This document shows, in pieces, positions 29,855 through 37,934 of a stretch of 64,000 nt of DNA (position 1 is the first letter of the stretch; each line of letters starts with the position of its first letter). Origin of the DNA: a bacterium (GTDB taxonomy: Bacteria; Zhuqueibacterota; QNDG01; JAFGCO01); contig JAFGCO010000029.1 of the NCBI GenBank assembly GCA_016932575.1, positions 26,113 to 90,112 on the forward strand, in the 5' to 3' direction. Made by a program: the position numbers and the translations under genes. The notes beneath the pieces were generated by a model. It was not told where the DNA came from, did not search any database, and saw only the letters and a list, made by a program, of their open reading frames with translations.

Positions 29855-30406
29855 TTACTCTGAATCATGCATAAACGGAATACAATTCGACTCTCCATCT
29901 GCATGATAAGCAATGACATTGGTAATAATCACACACTTGACTTTTCCCTGATCGCCACAAAACGGAGAATACTCATTGGTAGGAAATTTTGACCGTATTA
30001 ACTGATAAGGCAGACCGGCCTGAATTGTTTCAAAACAGGCGCATGATCCGTCCTCTTGCTGAAGCAATTGATCGGTTCTGAAGTGCAGATTATGCTCCCT
30101 TTCGAACGGCGGACCTTCCAAAATAACCCTGCCGAAAATTTCGAGTGCTTCCGCTTCAAAATTATTTGCCCGAATTTTAAAAGTCAGCAGGTTGACTTTT
30201 TTTGTTGCCAATCCGGATAAGGTGGTTTCCGTGGTGATATAATCTGTGTTCACATGCTGAATTTGGACAGATTCGGATTCAGTAGACATGTTTTCGGGAT
30301 TTGAAGGAAATTGCTCACACTGGCTGATACAAAATAAAACAAAAATACCTAAGAAAAAATGTCCCGCGATACGGGATAAGTGCGAAATTCTTTTCATTTT
30401 ACGCAT
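29855..30406 (-). CDS. Putative lipoprotein of unknown function
   Basis: 183 aa from the ATG at 30406 (GAGGA ~9 nt upstream; an in-frame ATG nine codons earlier has no such site). Hydrophobic segment GHFFLGIFVLFCISQC ends at a Cys followed by a Ser/Glu-rich linker, so probably an outer-membrane lipoprotein although the box is not canonical. The body is beta-rich with four cysteines (SCACFE, PFCGDQGKVKC) that could form disulfides. I do not recognise the family. A terminator follows. Confidence 0.55.
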   Translation of the reverse strand: MRKMKRISHLSRIAGHFFLGIFVLFCISQCEQFPSNPENMSTESESVQIQHVNTDYITTETTLSGLATKKVNLLTFKIRANNFEAEALEIFGRVILEGPPFEREHNLHFRTDQLLQQEDGSCACFETIQAGLPYQLIRSKFPTNEYSPFCGDQGKVKCVIITNVIAYHADGESNCIPFMHDSE

Positions 30407-30550
30407 CGTTCTTCTTCCTCTGATTGGTCCCAAAAGGCGTTGTAAATTGTATCATTTTGATACAATTTACAAAATATTTTTCCCGAAAGCAAAGTTAATT
30501 TTAAGATTTTAAAAAACAAAACAAAAAATTGTTAAAAATTTGTAATACAA

Positions 30551-30615
30551 AAAATCCCTGCCTTTCCAAGCAGGGATTTCTTATGCGGAGCCGACGGGGC
30601 TCGAATCCGCAACCT
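30551..30615 (-). repeat. Displaced copy of tRNA-Asp 3' half plus its terminator (direct repeat copy 1)
   Basis: 65 bp identical except for one base to 30955-31019, which is the 3' half (T arm and acceptor strand) of the intact tRNA-Asp gene and its terminator hairpin. At its tRNA side this copy is joined to a palindromic module instead of the anticodon arm, so it cannot form a tRNA. Confidence 0.85.
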
Positions 30616-30678
30616 TCCCGACTTGTCGGGACGCTCTCGATCCACATCCTCATGATTCAGTCAACCACAATTACCTGA
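30616..30678 (-). repeat. Palindromic module joined to the tRNA-Asp half (copy 1)
   Basis: Begins (plus strand) with the palindrome TCCCGACTTGTCGGGA and CGCTCT, then ATGATTCAGTCAAC. About 52 of 63 positions match 31710-31772, which is attached to a tRNA-Val 3' half. Confidence 0.75.
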
Positions 30679-30690
30679 GGCGGCGGGGTG

Positions 30691-30737
30691 AAGCCTCACC
30701 CCGTGAGATAGGCTTCACCATCTCACGGGTCAGGCTT
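30691..30737 (+). other. Long hairpin inside the insert
   Basis: AAGCCT..CCCGTGAGAT / ATCTCACGGG..AGGCTT with a 10-nt loop, followed by TTT. A 26-nt perfect palindrome of no coding value (CCTACTTTCTTTC and its reverse complement) lies nearby at 30847-30872. The 335-bp insert 30616-30954 has no plausible gene. Confidence 0.7.
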
Positions 30738-30954
30738 TTTGCGCGGACAGCAGGCTTCAGGTGATCTTTTTGAGGAATAACTAATCCTTCAGTCACAGAA
30801 CAAACCTTAAGACACCATGAGCATGCAAAAAGCAAAAGTTTCTTTGCCTACTTTCTTTCGAAAGAAAGTAGGAATTCTTCTCTTTAACAATGACTAAAAT
30901 GTGTGAACCATTGATCGGACCACCAACTGAGCTTGTGATTTTAGCCGAAAATAT

Positions 30955-30984
30955 AAAATCCCTGCCTTTCCAAGCAGGGATTTC
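30955..30984 (-). terminator. Terminator of tRNA-Asp
   Basis: Minus strand CCCTGC/GCAGGG stem with 8-nt loop followed by ATTTTATAT, 6 nt past the tRNA-Asp 3' end. Confidence 0.7.
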
Positions 30985-30989
30985 TTATG

Positions 30990-31064
<75 letters not shown>

Positions 31065-31083
31065 TGAGAAAATGTCGAGCAAA

Positions 31084-31112
31084 AGTATACTAAAATTTTA
31101 TCTGAAAGTCAA
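31084..31112 (-). promoter_or_regulatory. Sigma-70-type promoter of tRNA-Asp
   Basis: -35 TTGACT (31112-31107), 17-bp spacer, -10 TATACT (31089-31084), about 20 bp before the tRNA 5' end. Confidence 0.8.
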
Positions 31113-31171
31113 CAAAATTTTTGGATCATATCTGTTTATTGGCAATCCTAACCAAAATCACAGCCTTTAAA

Positions 31172-31543
31172 TTAATTGATAAAAAAACTGATAAAAGTTC
31201 CGCCCTCTTTAAGACACAGGGATGTATCCGCATAAACAGTCTCAGCACCAGATTCATTCATTAATTTTAAAAAGAAAAATGCTTCATTATCCTTTGCAAT
31301 TTCAATATCTTCAAATTGCCAGTTATAGATATTAAATCCATCTTCCTGATGCGGACTGACCAAAGGATAAGACTGCACGTTCCCGTTGTACTGCATTTCA
31401 ACCCGGCCGGAATATTCGATTGTATTCCCTGTATACATTGAAACCTCACCGAAAATATCAGCAAATTTTTCAGATTCTGCTGGATTGTCACAATGAATGA
31501 ATACAAAAAGCAAAAACAGCAACAGCAATTTAAAATGTTTCAT
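31172..31543 (-). CDS. Small putative lipoprotein
   Basis: 123 aa. N-terminal MKHFKLLLLFLLFVFIHC followed by DNPAESEKF, a lipoprotein-like signal with Cys18. The remainder is a beta-rich domain (ADIFGEVSMYTGNTIEYSG, NWQFEDIEIAKDNEAFFFL) of unknown family. AGGAG precedes the ATG. It sits alone between tRNA-Asp and the tRNA-Val-like remnant. Confidence 0.6.
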   Translation of the reverse strand: MKHFKLLLLFLLFVFIHCDNPAESEKFADIFGEVSMYTGNTIEYSGRVEMQYNGNVQSYPLVSPHQEDGFNIYNWQFEDIEIAKDNEAFFFLKLMNESGAETVYADTSLCLKEGGTFISFFIN

Positions 31544-31681
31544 TTTAACTCCTTATAAATAGTATATGTCAACATGATGAGCGATATTCATTCATTACGT
31601 AATTTATTTTATTATGTTACGCAATTGCGCACAAAATAGTTCCTCAATGCCGAGTGGCTAAGTTCATTAAAAACAAGTGTT

Positions 31682-31709
31682 GGCGATACTGGACTCGAAC
31701 CAGTGACTT
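31682..31709 (-). repeat. Displaced copy of tRNA-Val 3' half
   Basis: 28 bp identical to 31933-31960 (T arm and acceptor strand of the intact tRNA-Val), 251 bp away, joined to the same kind of palindromic module as the tRNA-Asp copy. The whole 31681-31770 segment reads as a ~90-nt tRNA-like unit without a usable anticodon loop. Confidence 0.8.
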
Positions 31710-31772
31710 TCCCGACATGTCGGGACGCTCTGAATCTGCATTCGCATGATTCAGTCAACTACCATCACCAGA
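31710..31772 (-). repeat. Palindromic module joined to the tRNA-Val half (copy 2)
   Basis: Plus strand starts TCCCGACATGTCGGGA (perfect 16-nt palindrome) in the place of the anticodon arm, then CGCTCT and an imperfect second palindrome TGAATC..GATTCA (bulged A). Homologous to 30616-30678. Confidence 0.75.
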
Positions 31773-31892
31773 GATTGTGGTTTTTAATAATTATCTTAAA
31801 AACTACAATGTTTCTAACATCAACTCTCCAGCTTATCTCTTTTTCACTTTAGGAGAGGATGGGAATCCTGCGTAAATATTTTGTGCTATAAT

Positions 31893-31920
31893 AAAAAAAC
31901 CGGTGCATAAGGTCACCGGC
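31893..31920 (-). terminator. Terminator of tRNA-Val
   Basis: Minus strand stem CCGGTG/CACCGG followed by TTTTTTT, 11 nt past the tRNA-Val gene. Confidence 0.75.
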
Positions 31921-31929
31921 TTCTCAATC

Positions 31930-32005
<76 letters not shown>

Positions 32006-32069
32006 GAAAATAGACGCTCAATATTACTTCTTAAAATATAAACACACTATCCGTTAATTTCGCTGCCTT

Positions 32070-32116
32070 TCCCGTTTGTAAAACGGGACGCTCTGAACCC
32101 ACTGAGCTAATCGCCC
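32070..32116 (-). pseudogene. tRNA-Val 5'-half remnant
   Basis: Minus strand GGGCGATTAGCTCAG then GGGTTCAGAGC and an anticodon arm CCCGT-TTTACAA-ACGGG, after which similarity to tRNA stops (no T arm or acceptor 3' strand). It keeps the TAC anticodon. Its stem TCCCG..CGGGA resembles the palindrome of the neighbouring modules. Confidence 0.75.
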
Positions 32117-32123
32117 GAATCAT

Positions 32124-32375
32124 TTACATGGAATCGGGCTTATCCTGTTTATTATATAAAATAGAAAGAGGGATCAGCACCACATAACCGAGAACCAGTA
32201 AAATCGGAGCGATCCACAAGGATAAAAAACTGTTGTAGGGTTTTTGAGCGAGTGCAAAGTAACCCGCAATGATCACCAGCAGACTGTAGCCGAACAATAT
32301 GTAATTCATCTTTTTAAACGGCAGCAGTTTTTCCTTTTTAAAATTCCGCCTGCTTTTTTTAATTACTTTCGCCAT
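32124..32375 (-). CDS. Small membrane protein, DUF3098-like
   Basis: 83 aa: basic N-terminus, then two membrane helices separated by a short loop (YILFGYSLLVIIAGYFALA, LSLWIAPILLVLGYVVLIPL). The APIxLxxGY pattern in the second helix is typical of DUF3098 proteins of Bacteroidetes and relatives, often next to cell-division or housekeeping genes. GGAGG ribosome-binding site 5 nt before the ATG. Function unknown. Confidence 0.65.
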   Translation of the reverse strand: MAKVIKKSRRNFKKEKLLPFKKMNYILFGYSLLVIIAGYFALAQKPYNSFLSLWIAPILLVLGYVVLIPLSILYNKQDKPDSM

Positions 32376-32636
32376 ATTTCCTCCGGGAAACGGCTAACAA
32401 TATATGAAAGCCAACACTCATTGTCAAGATTTATTTATCTTGATCCAAATCGTTGTGAATAATTATTAGACGATTCAAACGGATATTCAGTTGTAATCGA
32501 ATATTCATTATTCATATCAATTAACTGGCTTGAATCAATAAAATTTGCATGATGACCTCAACTTGATTTATTCATTTTTTTTATATATATTTTTCATTAT
32601 AAATCAAAACTGCCTGACTGAAAGAGTTATCATAAT

Positions 32637-33185
32637 ATGAATCCATTACAGAGAATACAAGAATTTATCATTCGCTACTTTTATCACCCCCTGCAATTAC
32701 ACAGAACAATTAATTTCACCGATACCATTAAAAAGGTTCAATCCATTCTTGTCTATTGTCCGGAAGAACCCTTGATCAATGATATTCATCAGAATCTGAA
32801 AAAAATATTTCAAAACGCCAGCATCCATTACATCCTGCCTGTTGAACAGAGCAATGATATCCACAGAATCACAAAAGCCAAACACATCCATTATCTTTAT
32901 AAAAACTCGATTTATAAATCAAGCAAATCAGATCCATGCAAAACACTATTAAAAAAGCCGATTGATCTTTTTATCGATCTGGATCGTGAACCAAACATAT
33001 TGAATTTCTTTCTTTGCCGGATGCTTCAGCCCGTCATCTGTCTTTCTTATTATAAACCGTTCAGTAAATATTACTATAACTTTCAATACCGATCAAATAC
33101 GTACAACCCGACACCTGAACGGTTTAAAAACATTTACAGGATATTGTCTTCATGGAAAGCCGGGGAACCAGGGACGTTAAGATGA
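32637..33185 (+). CDS. Uncharacterised protein, weakly resembling heptosyltransferase/DUF6913 N-termini
   Basis: 182 aa without signal peptide. VQSILVYCPEEPLINDIHQN then NASIHYILP looks like a nucleotide-sugar-transferase-type Rossmann start, and KPIDLFIDLDREPNILNFFL with PVICLSYYKPFSKYYYN recalls the FDLLIDLN..KVG pattern of DUF6913/heptosyltransferase-like proteins. No catalytic residues identified. It stands alone between divergent minus-strand genes; no strong ribosome-binding site. Confidence 0.5.
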   Translation: MNPLQRIQEFIIRYFYHPLQLHRTINFTDTIKKVQSILVYCPEEPLINDIHQNLKKIFQNASIHYILPVEQSNDIHRITKAKHIHYLYKNSIYKSSKSDPCKTLLKKPIDLFIDLDREPNILNFFLCRMLQPVICLSYYKPFSKYYYNFQYRSNTYNPTPERFKNIYRILSSWKAGEPGTLR

Positions 33186-33340
33186 AAACCGATTCCCTGG
33201 CTGTATCATAAGCAATTCCCGATGAATCTTATCCTTCAATGAAGAAGGTGTGATTTTATCGTTTAATCTCTATTTGACAATTCTTATAACTGAAAAACAT
33301 TTTATCAGACCAATTCGCCGGGCTGGCGGTTTTCTCCGAC

Positions 33341-33375
33341 AATAAAAAAGCCGCCAATGAAAATCAGGCGGCTTG
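33341..33375 (-). terminator. Terminator of the M23 peptidase gene
   Basis: Stem AAGCCGCC/GGCGGCTT with 11-nt loop; minus strand runs into TTTTTTATT. Flanking A/T runs could let it work on both strands. Confidence 0.75.
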
Positions 33376-33397
33376 ATTTTTAAAATTAACAATAATG

Positions 33398-34321
33398 TCA
33401 ATTCATGATGTAATATTCAGGATTTTTCAAATCCTCATTGACAATGACTTCATAATGAAGATGGGGGCCTGTTGTTGCGCCTGTTTCACCGACTTCTCCA
33501 ATCGTATCCCAGCGTTTGACTCTCTGACCCGGTTTTACCAGAATCTGGTTTAAATGCGCGTACCTTGTCTGAAAACCATTGCCGTGATCAATGACCACCT
33601 CTTTTCCGTAACTCACATTCGGCTTGTATTTTCTTCTTACTTTAACGACCGTTCCCCCCGCAGATGCCAGCACTTTTGTACCGATACGACCGCTGATATC
33701 CACACCTTTGTGAATCTGAGGTTTATTTGTAATGGGATGGATGCGATAACCGAACCTTTCAGTAATTTTTCCATTAACAACCGGACAAATGGACGGTAAA
33801 TGATCAAAGTAATCCTGCCGCTCCTGCAGTTTGAGTGCAATTTCTGTTAAATTGTTTTTTTCAAGCTGCAGAGATCTTTCCAATTTATCCAGATCAAGCC
33901 GGATTTCCATGGCTGTTTCACTGATTTCATCCGGATAATTCAGAAAATCCAATTCTGAATAATAAGAAGGTCCGCCCACACCTACCTGACGGATATCATT
34001 ATCAATAGCTGAGAGGTTGGCGACAACACGGAGATCATCTCCTGTATCCTCCAATTGAGCGAGACGTTGATTGATATTCGATACTTTCTCTTTCATCGAG
34101 AGCAGTTCATGCTGCAATTTTTCCCGGTCATTTTCCAGAGCGGCAACTTTATAACTGTGAAAAAAAGTTGTGGTCGCGCCAATAATCACAGCGCCAATGG
34201 TCAGAAAGACAATAAAAAGAAGGGAAAAAATAAGGCATATTTGACTGAATGAGAAGTTGTACTGCGTGATATCAATCCCATTTCTGGATAGCCATAAAAT
34301 ACGAAATCGTTTTTTAAGCAT
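33398..34321 (-). CDS. M23 family metallopeptidase (peptidoglycan endopeptidase or division activator)
   Basis: 307 aa: short cytosolic start, one membrane helix (~25-52), periplasmic coiled coil (~55-170, ALENDREKLQHELLSMKEKV), then the LytM/M23 domain with GYRIHPITNKPQIHKGVDIS (zinc His and Asp), YGKEVVIDHGNGFQTRYAHL and GPHLHYEV (HxH). All catalytic residues are present. The helix-coil-LytM plan matches peptidases and NlpD/EnvC-type activators of cell separation. Ends at a terminator; probably a single-gene transcript. Confidence 0.9.
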   Translation of the reverse strand: MLKKRFRILWLSRNGIDITQYNFSFSQICLIFSLLFIVFLTIGAVIIGATTTFFHSYKVAALENDREKLQHELLSMKEKVSNINQRLAQLEDTGDDLRVVANLSAIDNDIRQVGVGGPSYYSELDFLNYPDEISETAMEIRLDLDKLERSLQLEKNNLTEIALKLQERQDYFDHLPSICPVVNGKITERFGYRIHPITNKPQIHKGVDISGRIGTKVLASAGGTVVKVRRKYKPNVSYGKEVVIDHGNGFQTRYAHLNQILVKPGQRVKRWDTIGEVGETGATTGPHLHYEVIVNEDLKNPEYYIMN

Positions 34322-34549
34322 CCTCTCTCCCCATATTACGCCTTGTGATGCAAGAATGGAACCCCATAATTCATAATTTGGTACGATTTAGAACAACATA
34401 ATAAAATATTTTTTAAGAGTCAAGAAAAATATCTATTGATCATAAATTCACAGTAAAAAATGCAATTTCCATTCGATAATTCAATTTGCACTGAAATAAA
34501 AATACGATTAAATAATATTATTTTATCGGGATTAAATCAGAACCATCTT

Positions 34550-35410
34550 TTACCCGAGATAGCTTCTCAGCATGCGACTTCTTGAAGTATGCCTTAAACG
34601 CCGGATTGCTTTTTCCTTGATCTGACGAACCCGCTCACGGGTCAGACTGAACCTTTCGCCTATTTCTTCAAGAGTCAGAGGATGTTCCCGCCCCAACCCG
34701 AAATAAAGACGAATCACTTCCGCTTCCCGGTCAGATAAGGTTTTCAGTGCACGCTGCACCTCAATCTTTAAAGATTCATCTAAAAGATAATCATCCGGCG
34801 GCGGCTGCTGATCATCTTGAATAACATCTAAAAGACGATTATCATCCCCCTGATTAAAAGGTGCATCCAAAGATAAATGTTTACCTGAGATCTTGATCGT
34901 ATCGGAAACCTCATAAGGCGTCATTTCCAGTTCTTCTGCAATTTCACTGGCGCTGGGTTCCCGTTCAAATTCCTGTTCGAGATTACTGAATGCCTTCCCG
35001 ATTTTATTCAATGCACCAACCCGGTTTAAAGGCAACCGGACAACACGAGACTGTTCCGCCAATGCCTGGAGAATCGATTGACGGATCCACCATACAGCAT
35101 AACTGATAAATTTGAATCCCCGGGTTTCATCAAACCGTTTGGCAGCTTTAATTAAACCCAGGTTGCCTTCATTGATGAGGTCTCCCAGAGACAATCCCTG
35201 ATTTTGATATTGTTTGGCGACGCTGACCACAAAACGCAGATTGGCCTTGGTTAACTTTTCCAAAGCATCCTGATCGTCCTGTTTTATTTTTCTCGCCAGC
35301 TCAATTTCCTGATCCGGGGTTAACAGAGAGACTTCACCAATTTCCTGTAAATAACGATCGAGAGACTGGTTTGCACGATTTTTATTTCTTCTCGTCATTT
35401 GTGCGATCAT
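34550..35410 (-). CDS. rpoD: RNA polymerase sigma factor, short RpoD/SigA type
   Basis: About 286 aa. Region 1.2 [20 protein letters not shown], region 2 [20 protein letters not shown] followed by [19 protein letters not shown] and [13 protein letters not shown], region 3 [15 protein letters not shown], region 4 [20 protein letters not shown] followed by [10 protein letters not shown]. Region 1.1 is absent, as in the compact primary sigma factors of the FCB group. The start is ambiguous: AAGGAG lies just before TTG-ATG, so the ATG at 35410 is chosen; an ATG at 35398 is also possible. Probably the housekeeping sigma factor, consistent with the TTGACA/TATATT promoters here. Confidence 0.93.
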   Translation of the reverse strand: MIAQMTRRNKNRANQSLDRYLQEIGEVSLLTPDQEIELARKIKQDDQDALEKLTKANLRFVVSVAKQYQNQGLSLGDLINEGNLGLIKAAKRFDETRGFKFISYAVWWIRQSILQALAEQSRVVRLPLNRVGALNKIGKAFSNLEQEFEREPSASEIAEELEMTPYEVSDTIKISGKHLSLDAPFNQGDDNRLLDVIQDDQQPPPDDYLLDESLKIEVQRALKTLSDREAEVIRLYFGLGREHPLTLEEIGERFSLTRERVRQIKEKAIRRLRHTSRSRMLRSYLG

Positions 35411-35517
35411 CAACTCCTTGTTAAATAAATACCCACCATTATTTTACATAAACTTGACAGACACTGTTCCAAAAAAACACTTGACTTTTATTTCTCAATT
35501 CACAATATTCTCTTGCT

Positions 35518-35931
35518 ATGACGCAAAAACAACTCATAAGTTACATTGTTATCATTTTTATTTTGATCCCTGTTCTCACGATGGGAAGTGCGTATATAAA
35601 CAACTTTCATGCACGACGTGACAATGATAACCGAATCATCCTTGAATGGATCACTGAATCAGAAATAAATGTTGCCCGGTTTATTATTAAACGTAATGAC
35701 CAGAAAATCGGATCTGTCCCTTCAAAATCGAGCAATTCAACAACCCAGCAGTTTTATCAGTTTATTGACAGCAATACTGAACTTCTGAAAAGCAGTGCAT
35801 CTTCCTTAAATTACAGTCTGACCATTGTAGACGTAAATGGCCATTCAGAAGATTATCCAGTGATTGCCTCCATTTCAGGTAACTCCGGCATCAGGCACAC
35901 GTGGGGCAGTCTGAAAGCGTTGTTTCGCTAA
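35518..35931 (+). CDS. Small secreted/membrane-anchored protein with FN3-like domain
   Basis: 137 aa. Hydrophobic N-terminus (SYIVIIFILIPVLTMGSAYI), then a fibronectin-III-like stretch: NRIILEWITESEINVARFII, KRNDQKIG, and YSLTIVDVNGHSEDYPV, close to the VxLxWxTxSExNxxxFxIxRS pattern common before T9SS tails. No sorting tail here. Its last 41 bp overlap the convergent hydrolase gene. A weak -35/-10 pair lies just upstream. Role unknown. Confidence 0.5.
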   Translation: MTQKQLISYIVIIFILIPVLTMGSAYINNFHARRDNDNRIILEWITESEINVARFIIKRNDQKIGSVPSKSSNSTTQQFYQFIDSNTELLKSSASSLNYSLTIVDVNGHSEDYPVIASISGNSGIRHTWGSLKALFR

Positions 35932-36712
35932 TCCTGCCTGTTCTTTCAACGAATAACCCAATTTGATCAAATATCTTTTCTTTTTCCCGACCAAGCGTGA
36001 CTGCATGTTTCTTTATTTTTAATACGATACTTTGTTTAACCTCTGAGCACACTGCATTGGATATCTGATTCATATGTGACAATGGCACCTCCGGATCAGA
36101 TTCAGAATGAATCAGAAGCAGCGGACAGCTGACTCTTGGCAATCGCTGCCGCGCCGTTTTTAATAATTCAAGAAACATATCCACTGCCGGCAATGGATAC
36201 CATCGGTAACCCAATTCCGGATGATGTGGTTTTTTCAGTGAATGCCATTTTGGCCAGTATCTGAAAAACCGTTTGACAATTGCATATCCTGGCTTTTGAA
36301 AATAAGAACCATCGATGGGTGAAGCAATACTAACACAGCCCTGAACAGACATTTCAGAAGCCAGATAAAGCGCAATTGTGCCTCCCATGGACAGTCCGAT
36401 AATAAAAACAATATCACAATGATTCTGCACCTTCCGGACAGCATTCCGTCCGGCATCAATCCACTCCTTATATGAAATACCAATCAAATCTTTCGGTCGT
36501 GTGCCATGTCCGGGCAGACAGGGAGCATAGACTGTAATATCCCGTGAATAAAGTGATTTTCCTAAACCACGCACGGCAAACGGAGTGCCCGTAAAGCCGT
36601 GGATTAATACACACCCGATATGTCCTGCCTGATAGAAAAACGGTGCCCTTAAATCTGAAGAATTCATCAATGCTTGCATTAGAATCGACCCAATGATAAA
36701 AGATCGGGCCAT
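35891..36712 (-). CDS. Alpha/beta hydrolase (carboxylesterase/monoacylglycerol-lipase type)
   Basis: 273 aa. Oxyanion HGFTG after GCVLIHG, nucleophile elbow GLSMGG, acid Asp in LLLIHSESDPEVPL and His in KIKKHAVTLGREKEKI: the complete Ser-Asp-His triad of Est30-like carboxylesterases and lipases. PGHGTRPKDL is the typical lid-proximal loop. The first ~25 residues are weakly conserved, and a start at the ATG 12 codons in (MNSSDLRAPFFYQAG) is possible. Substrate is unknown. Overlaps the convergent FN3-like gene. Confidence 0.85.
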   Translation of the reverse strand: MARSFIIGSILMQALMNSSDLRAPFFYQAGHIGCVLIHGFTGTPFAVRGLGKSLYSRDITVYAPCLPGHGTRPKDLIGISYKEWIDAGRNAVRKVQNHCDIVFIIGLSMGGTIALYLASEMSVQGCVSIASPIDGSYFQKPGYAIVKRFFRYWPKWHSLKKPHHPELGYRWYPLPAVDMFLELLKTARQRLPRVSCPLLLIHSESDPEVPLSHMNQISNAVCSEVKQSIVLKIKKHAVTLGREKEKIFDQIGLFVERTGRISETTLSDCPTCA

Positions 36713-36900
36713 AAAAGTTTAGATCTAAAAAACGTATAAAAGGGTAAGATAGTTATAACAATAACGAAGCCTTTGTCTTAAAATATAAACTTGCCTTATT
36801 TAAAAGTAAAATTCAGAATGATACATGTAATTGTATTGTATAACGATTCAAAAAATATAATGAATTTTTTTTTTGATTTCAAGTATTTTTTATTCTCATT

Positions 36901-37788
36901 TCAAAGTCCCTGTCTGTACATATTGTCAATCCCTTCCCGGTAACCGAGTAATGATGTTTTTAAAATGTGACTGGCCCGATCGATGCAAAATGACACATCC
37001 TTCGGACGCGGTGCGACCGGATGAATATCCAGCATGGATACCTTCCGGAGACGTCCTGAAGGGAAACCTGCTTTTTCAGACAGGTACAATCCGAATTGAT
37101 ACCGGTCAACACGATCAGCACCTCCCAGATGAATAATCCCGCAAAATTCGTGATTCGCCAGTTCAAGCAATGCCCCCGATAAATTATTTACCCAAACTGG
37201 CGAACGATACTGATCCATGTATAATGAAACCATACTTCCTTGACGGATTTTCTGCAGGATACGCTCAGAGAAGGAATTTCCTTTTCCAACAGGGCGGCCG
37301 TATATTAGAGCGACTCTGGCGACAACTGAAGATGACACTTCACTCAGCACCGCTTCTTCTCCTGCCAGCTTGGCTTTACCGTATTGATTCAGGGGATTTG
37401 CAGTATCCGACTCCTGATACCTGCCTCTCTGGCCGTCAAACACCATATCCGTAGACAGATAGATCATCCGGGCATCGATACCGGCGGCCTCGCGGGCAAT
37501 AAGTTCTGTCGCACCTGCATTGATGCGGTAGGCCAAATCCGGATTTTCCTCACATGCATTGACATCGGTCCATGCAGCTGTATGAATAATCACACTGGGG
37601 CGGACAGAACGCACACACTGAACGATCGAATGTTCATCGATCATTGACAAACGATGCATAACCGCATGCTCACAAATAACTGGATGGGTATTATAGGTGC
37701 CATGAATATCCCAGATATTTCCTCCCTGTTGAATCAGATAACCGCCAACCAGACCGCTGGCTCCGGTGACCAGTAATCGCTTCATCAT
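36901..37788 (-). CDS. NAD(P)-dependent sugar epimerase/dehydratase family protein, RmlD-like
   Basis: 295 aa. Rossmann motif LLVTGASGLVGGYL, VIIHTAAWTDVNACE, LSTDMVFDG, catalytic YGKAK (YxxxK) and GRPVGKGNSF. The pattern HTAAxTxVDxCE and STDyVFDG is that of dTDP-4-dehydrorhamnose reductase (RmlD) and of MAT2B-like relatives. No other rml genes are near, so the actual substrate is open. AAGG ribosome-binding site. Confidence 0.8.
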   Translation of the reverse strand: MMKRLLVTGASGLVGGYLIQQGGNIWDIHGTYNTHPVICEHAVMHRLSMIDEHSIVQCVRSVRPSVIIHTAAWTDVNACEENPDLAYRINAGATELIAREAAGIDARMIYLSTDMVFDGQRGRYQESDTANPLNQYGKAKLAGEEAVLSEVSSSVVARVALIYGRPVGKGNSFSERILQKIRQGSMVSLYMDQYRSPVWVNNLSGALLELANHEFCGIIHLGGADRVDRYQFGLYLSEKAGFPSGRLRKVSMLDIHPVAPRPKDVSFCIDRASHILKTSLLGYREGIDNMYRQGL

Positions 37789-37873
37789 CCCGCACCTTTG
37801 ATTGAATTCATCATTTTATAAAAAATATATGGATTTGAATTATCAGAATCAAACAAATTTCCGGGCAATTTAC

Positions 37874-37902
37874 TTGACATTTCCATAGAATTCTCTTACT
37901 TT
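37874..37902 (+). promoter_or_regulatory. Candidate promoter of the DUF6057 operon
   Basis: -35 TTGACA (37874-37879), 17-bp spacer, -10-like TACTTT (37897-37902); start codon 33 bp downstream with AGGAG at ~37925. Confidence 0.45.
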
Positions 37903-37934
37903 TAATAACGTTTCATTGGGGACAGGAGAACGAA

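Noticed and set aside
31681..31770. Selenocysteine or class II tRNA
   Set aside because: The long arm does not give a paired D stem or a 7-nt anticodon loop; the palindrome replaces the anticodon arm.
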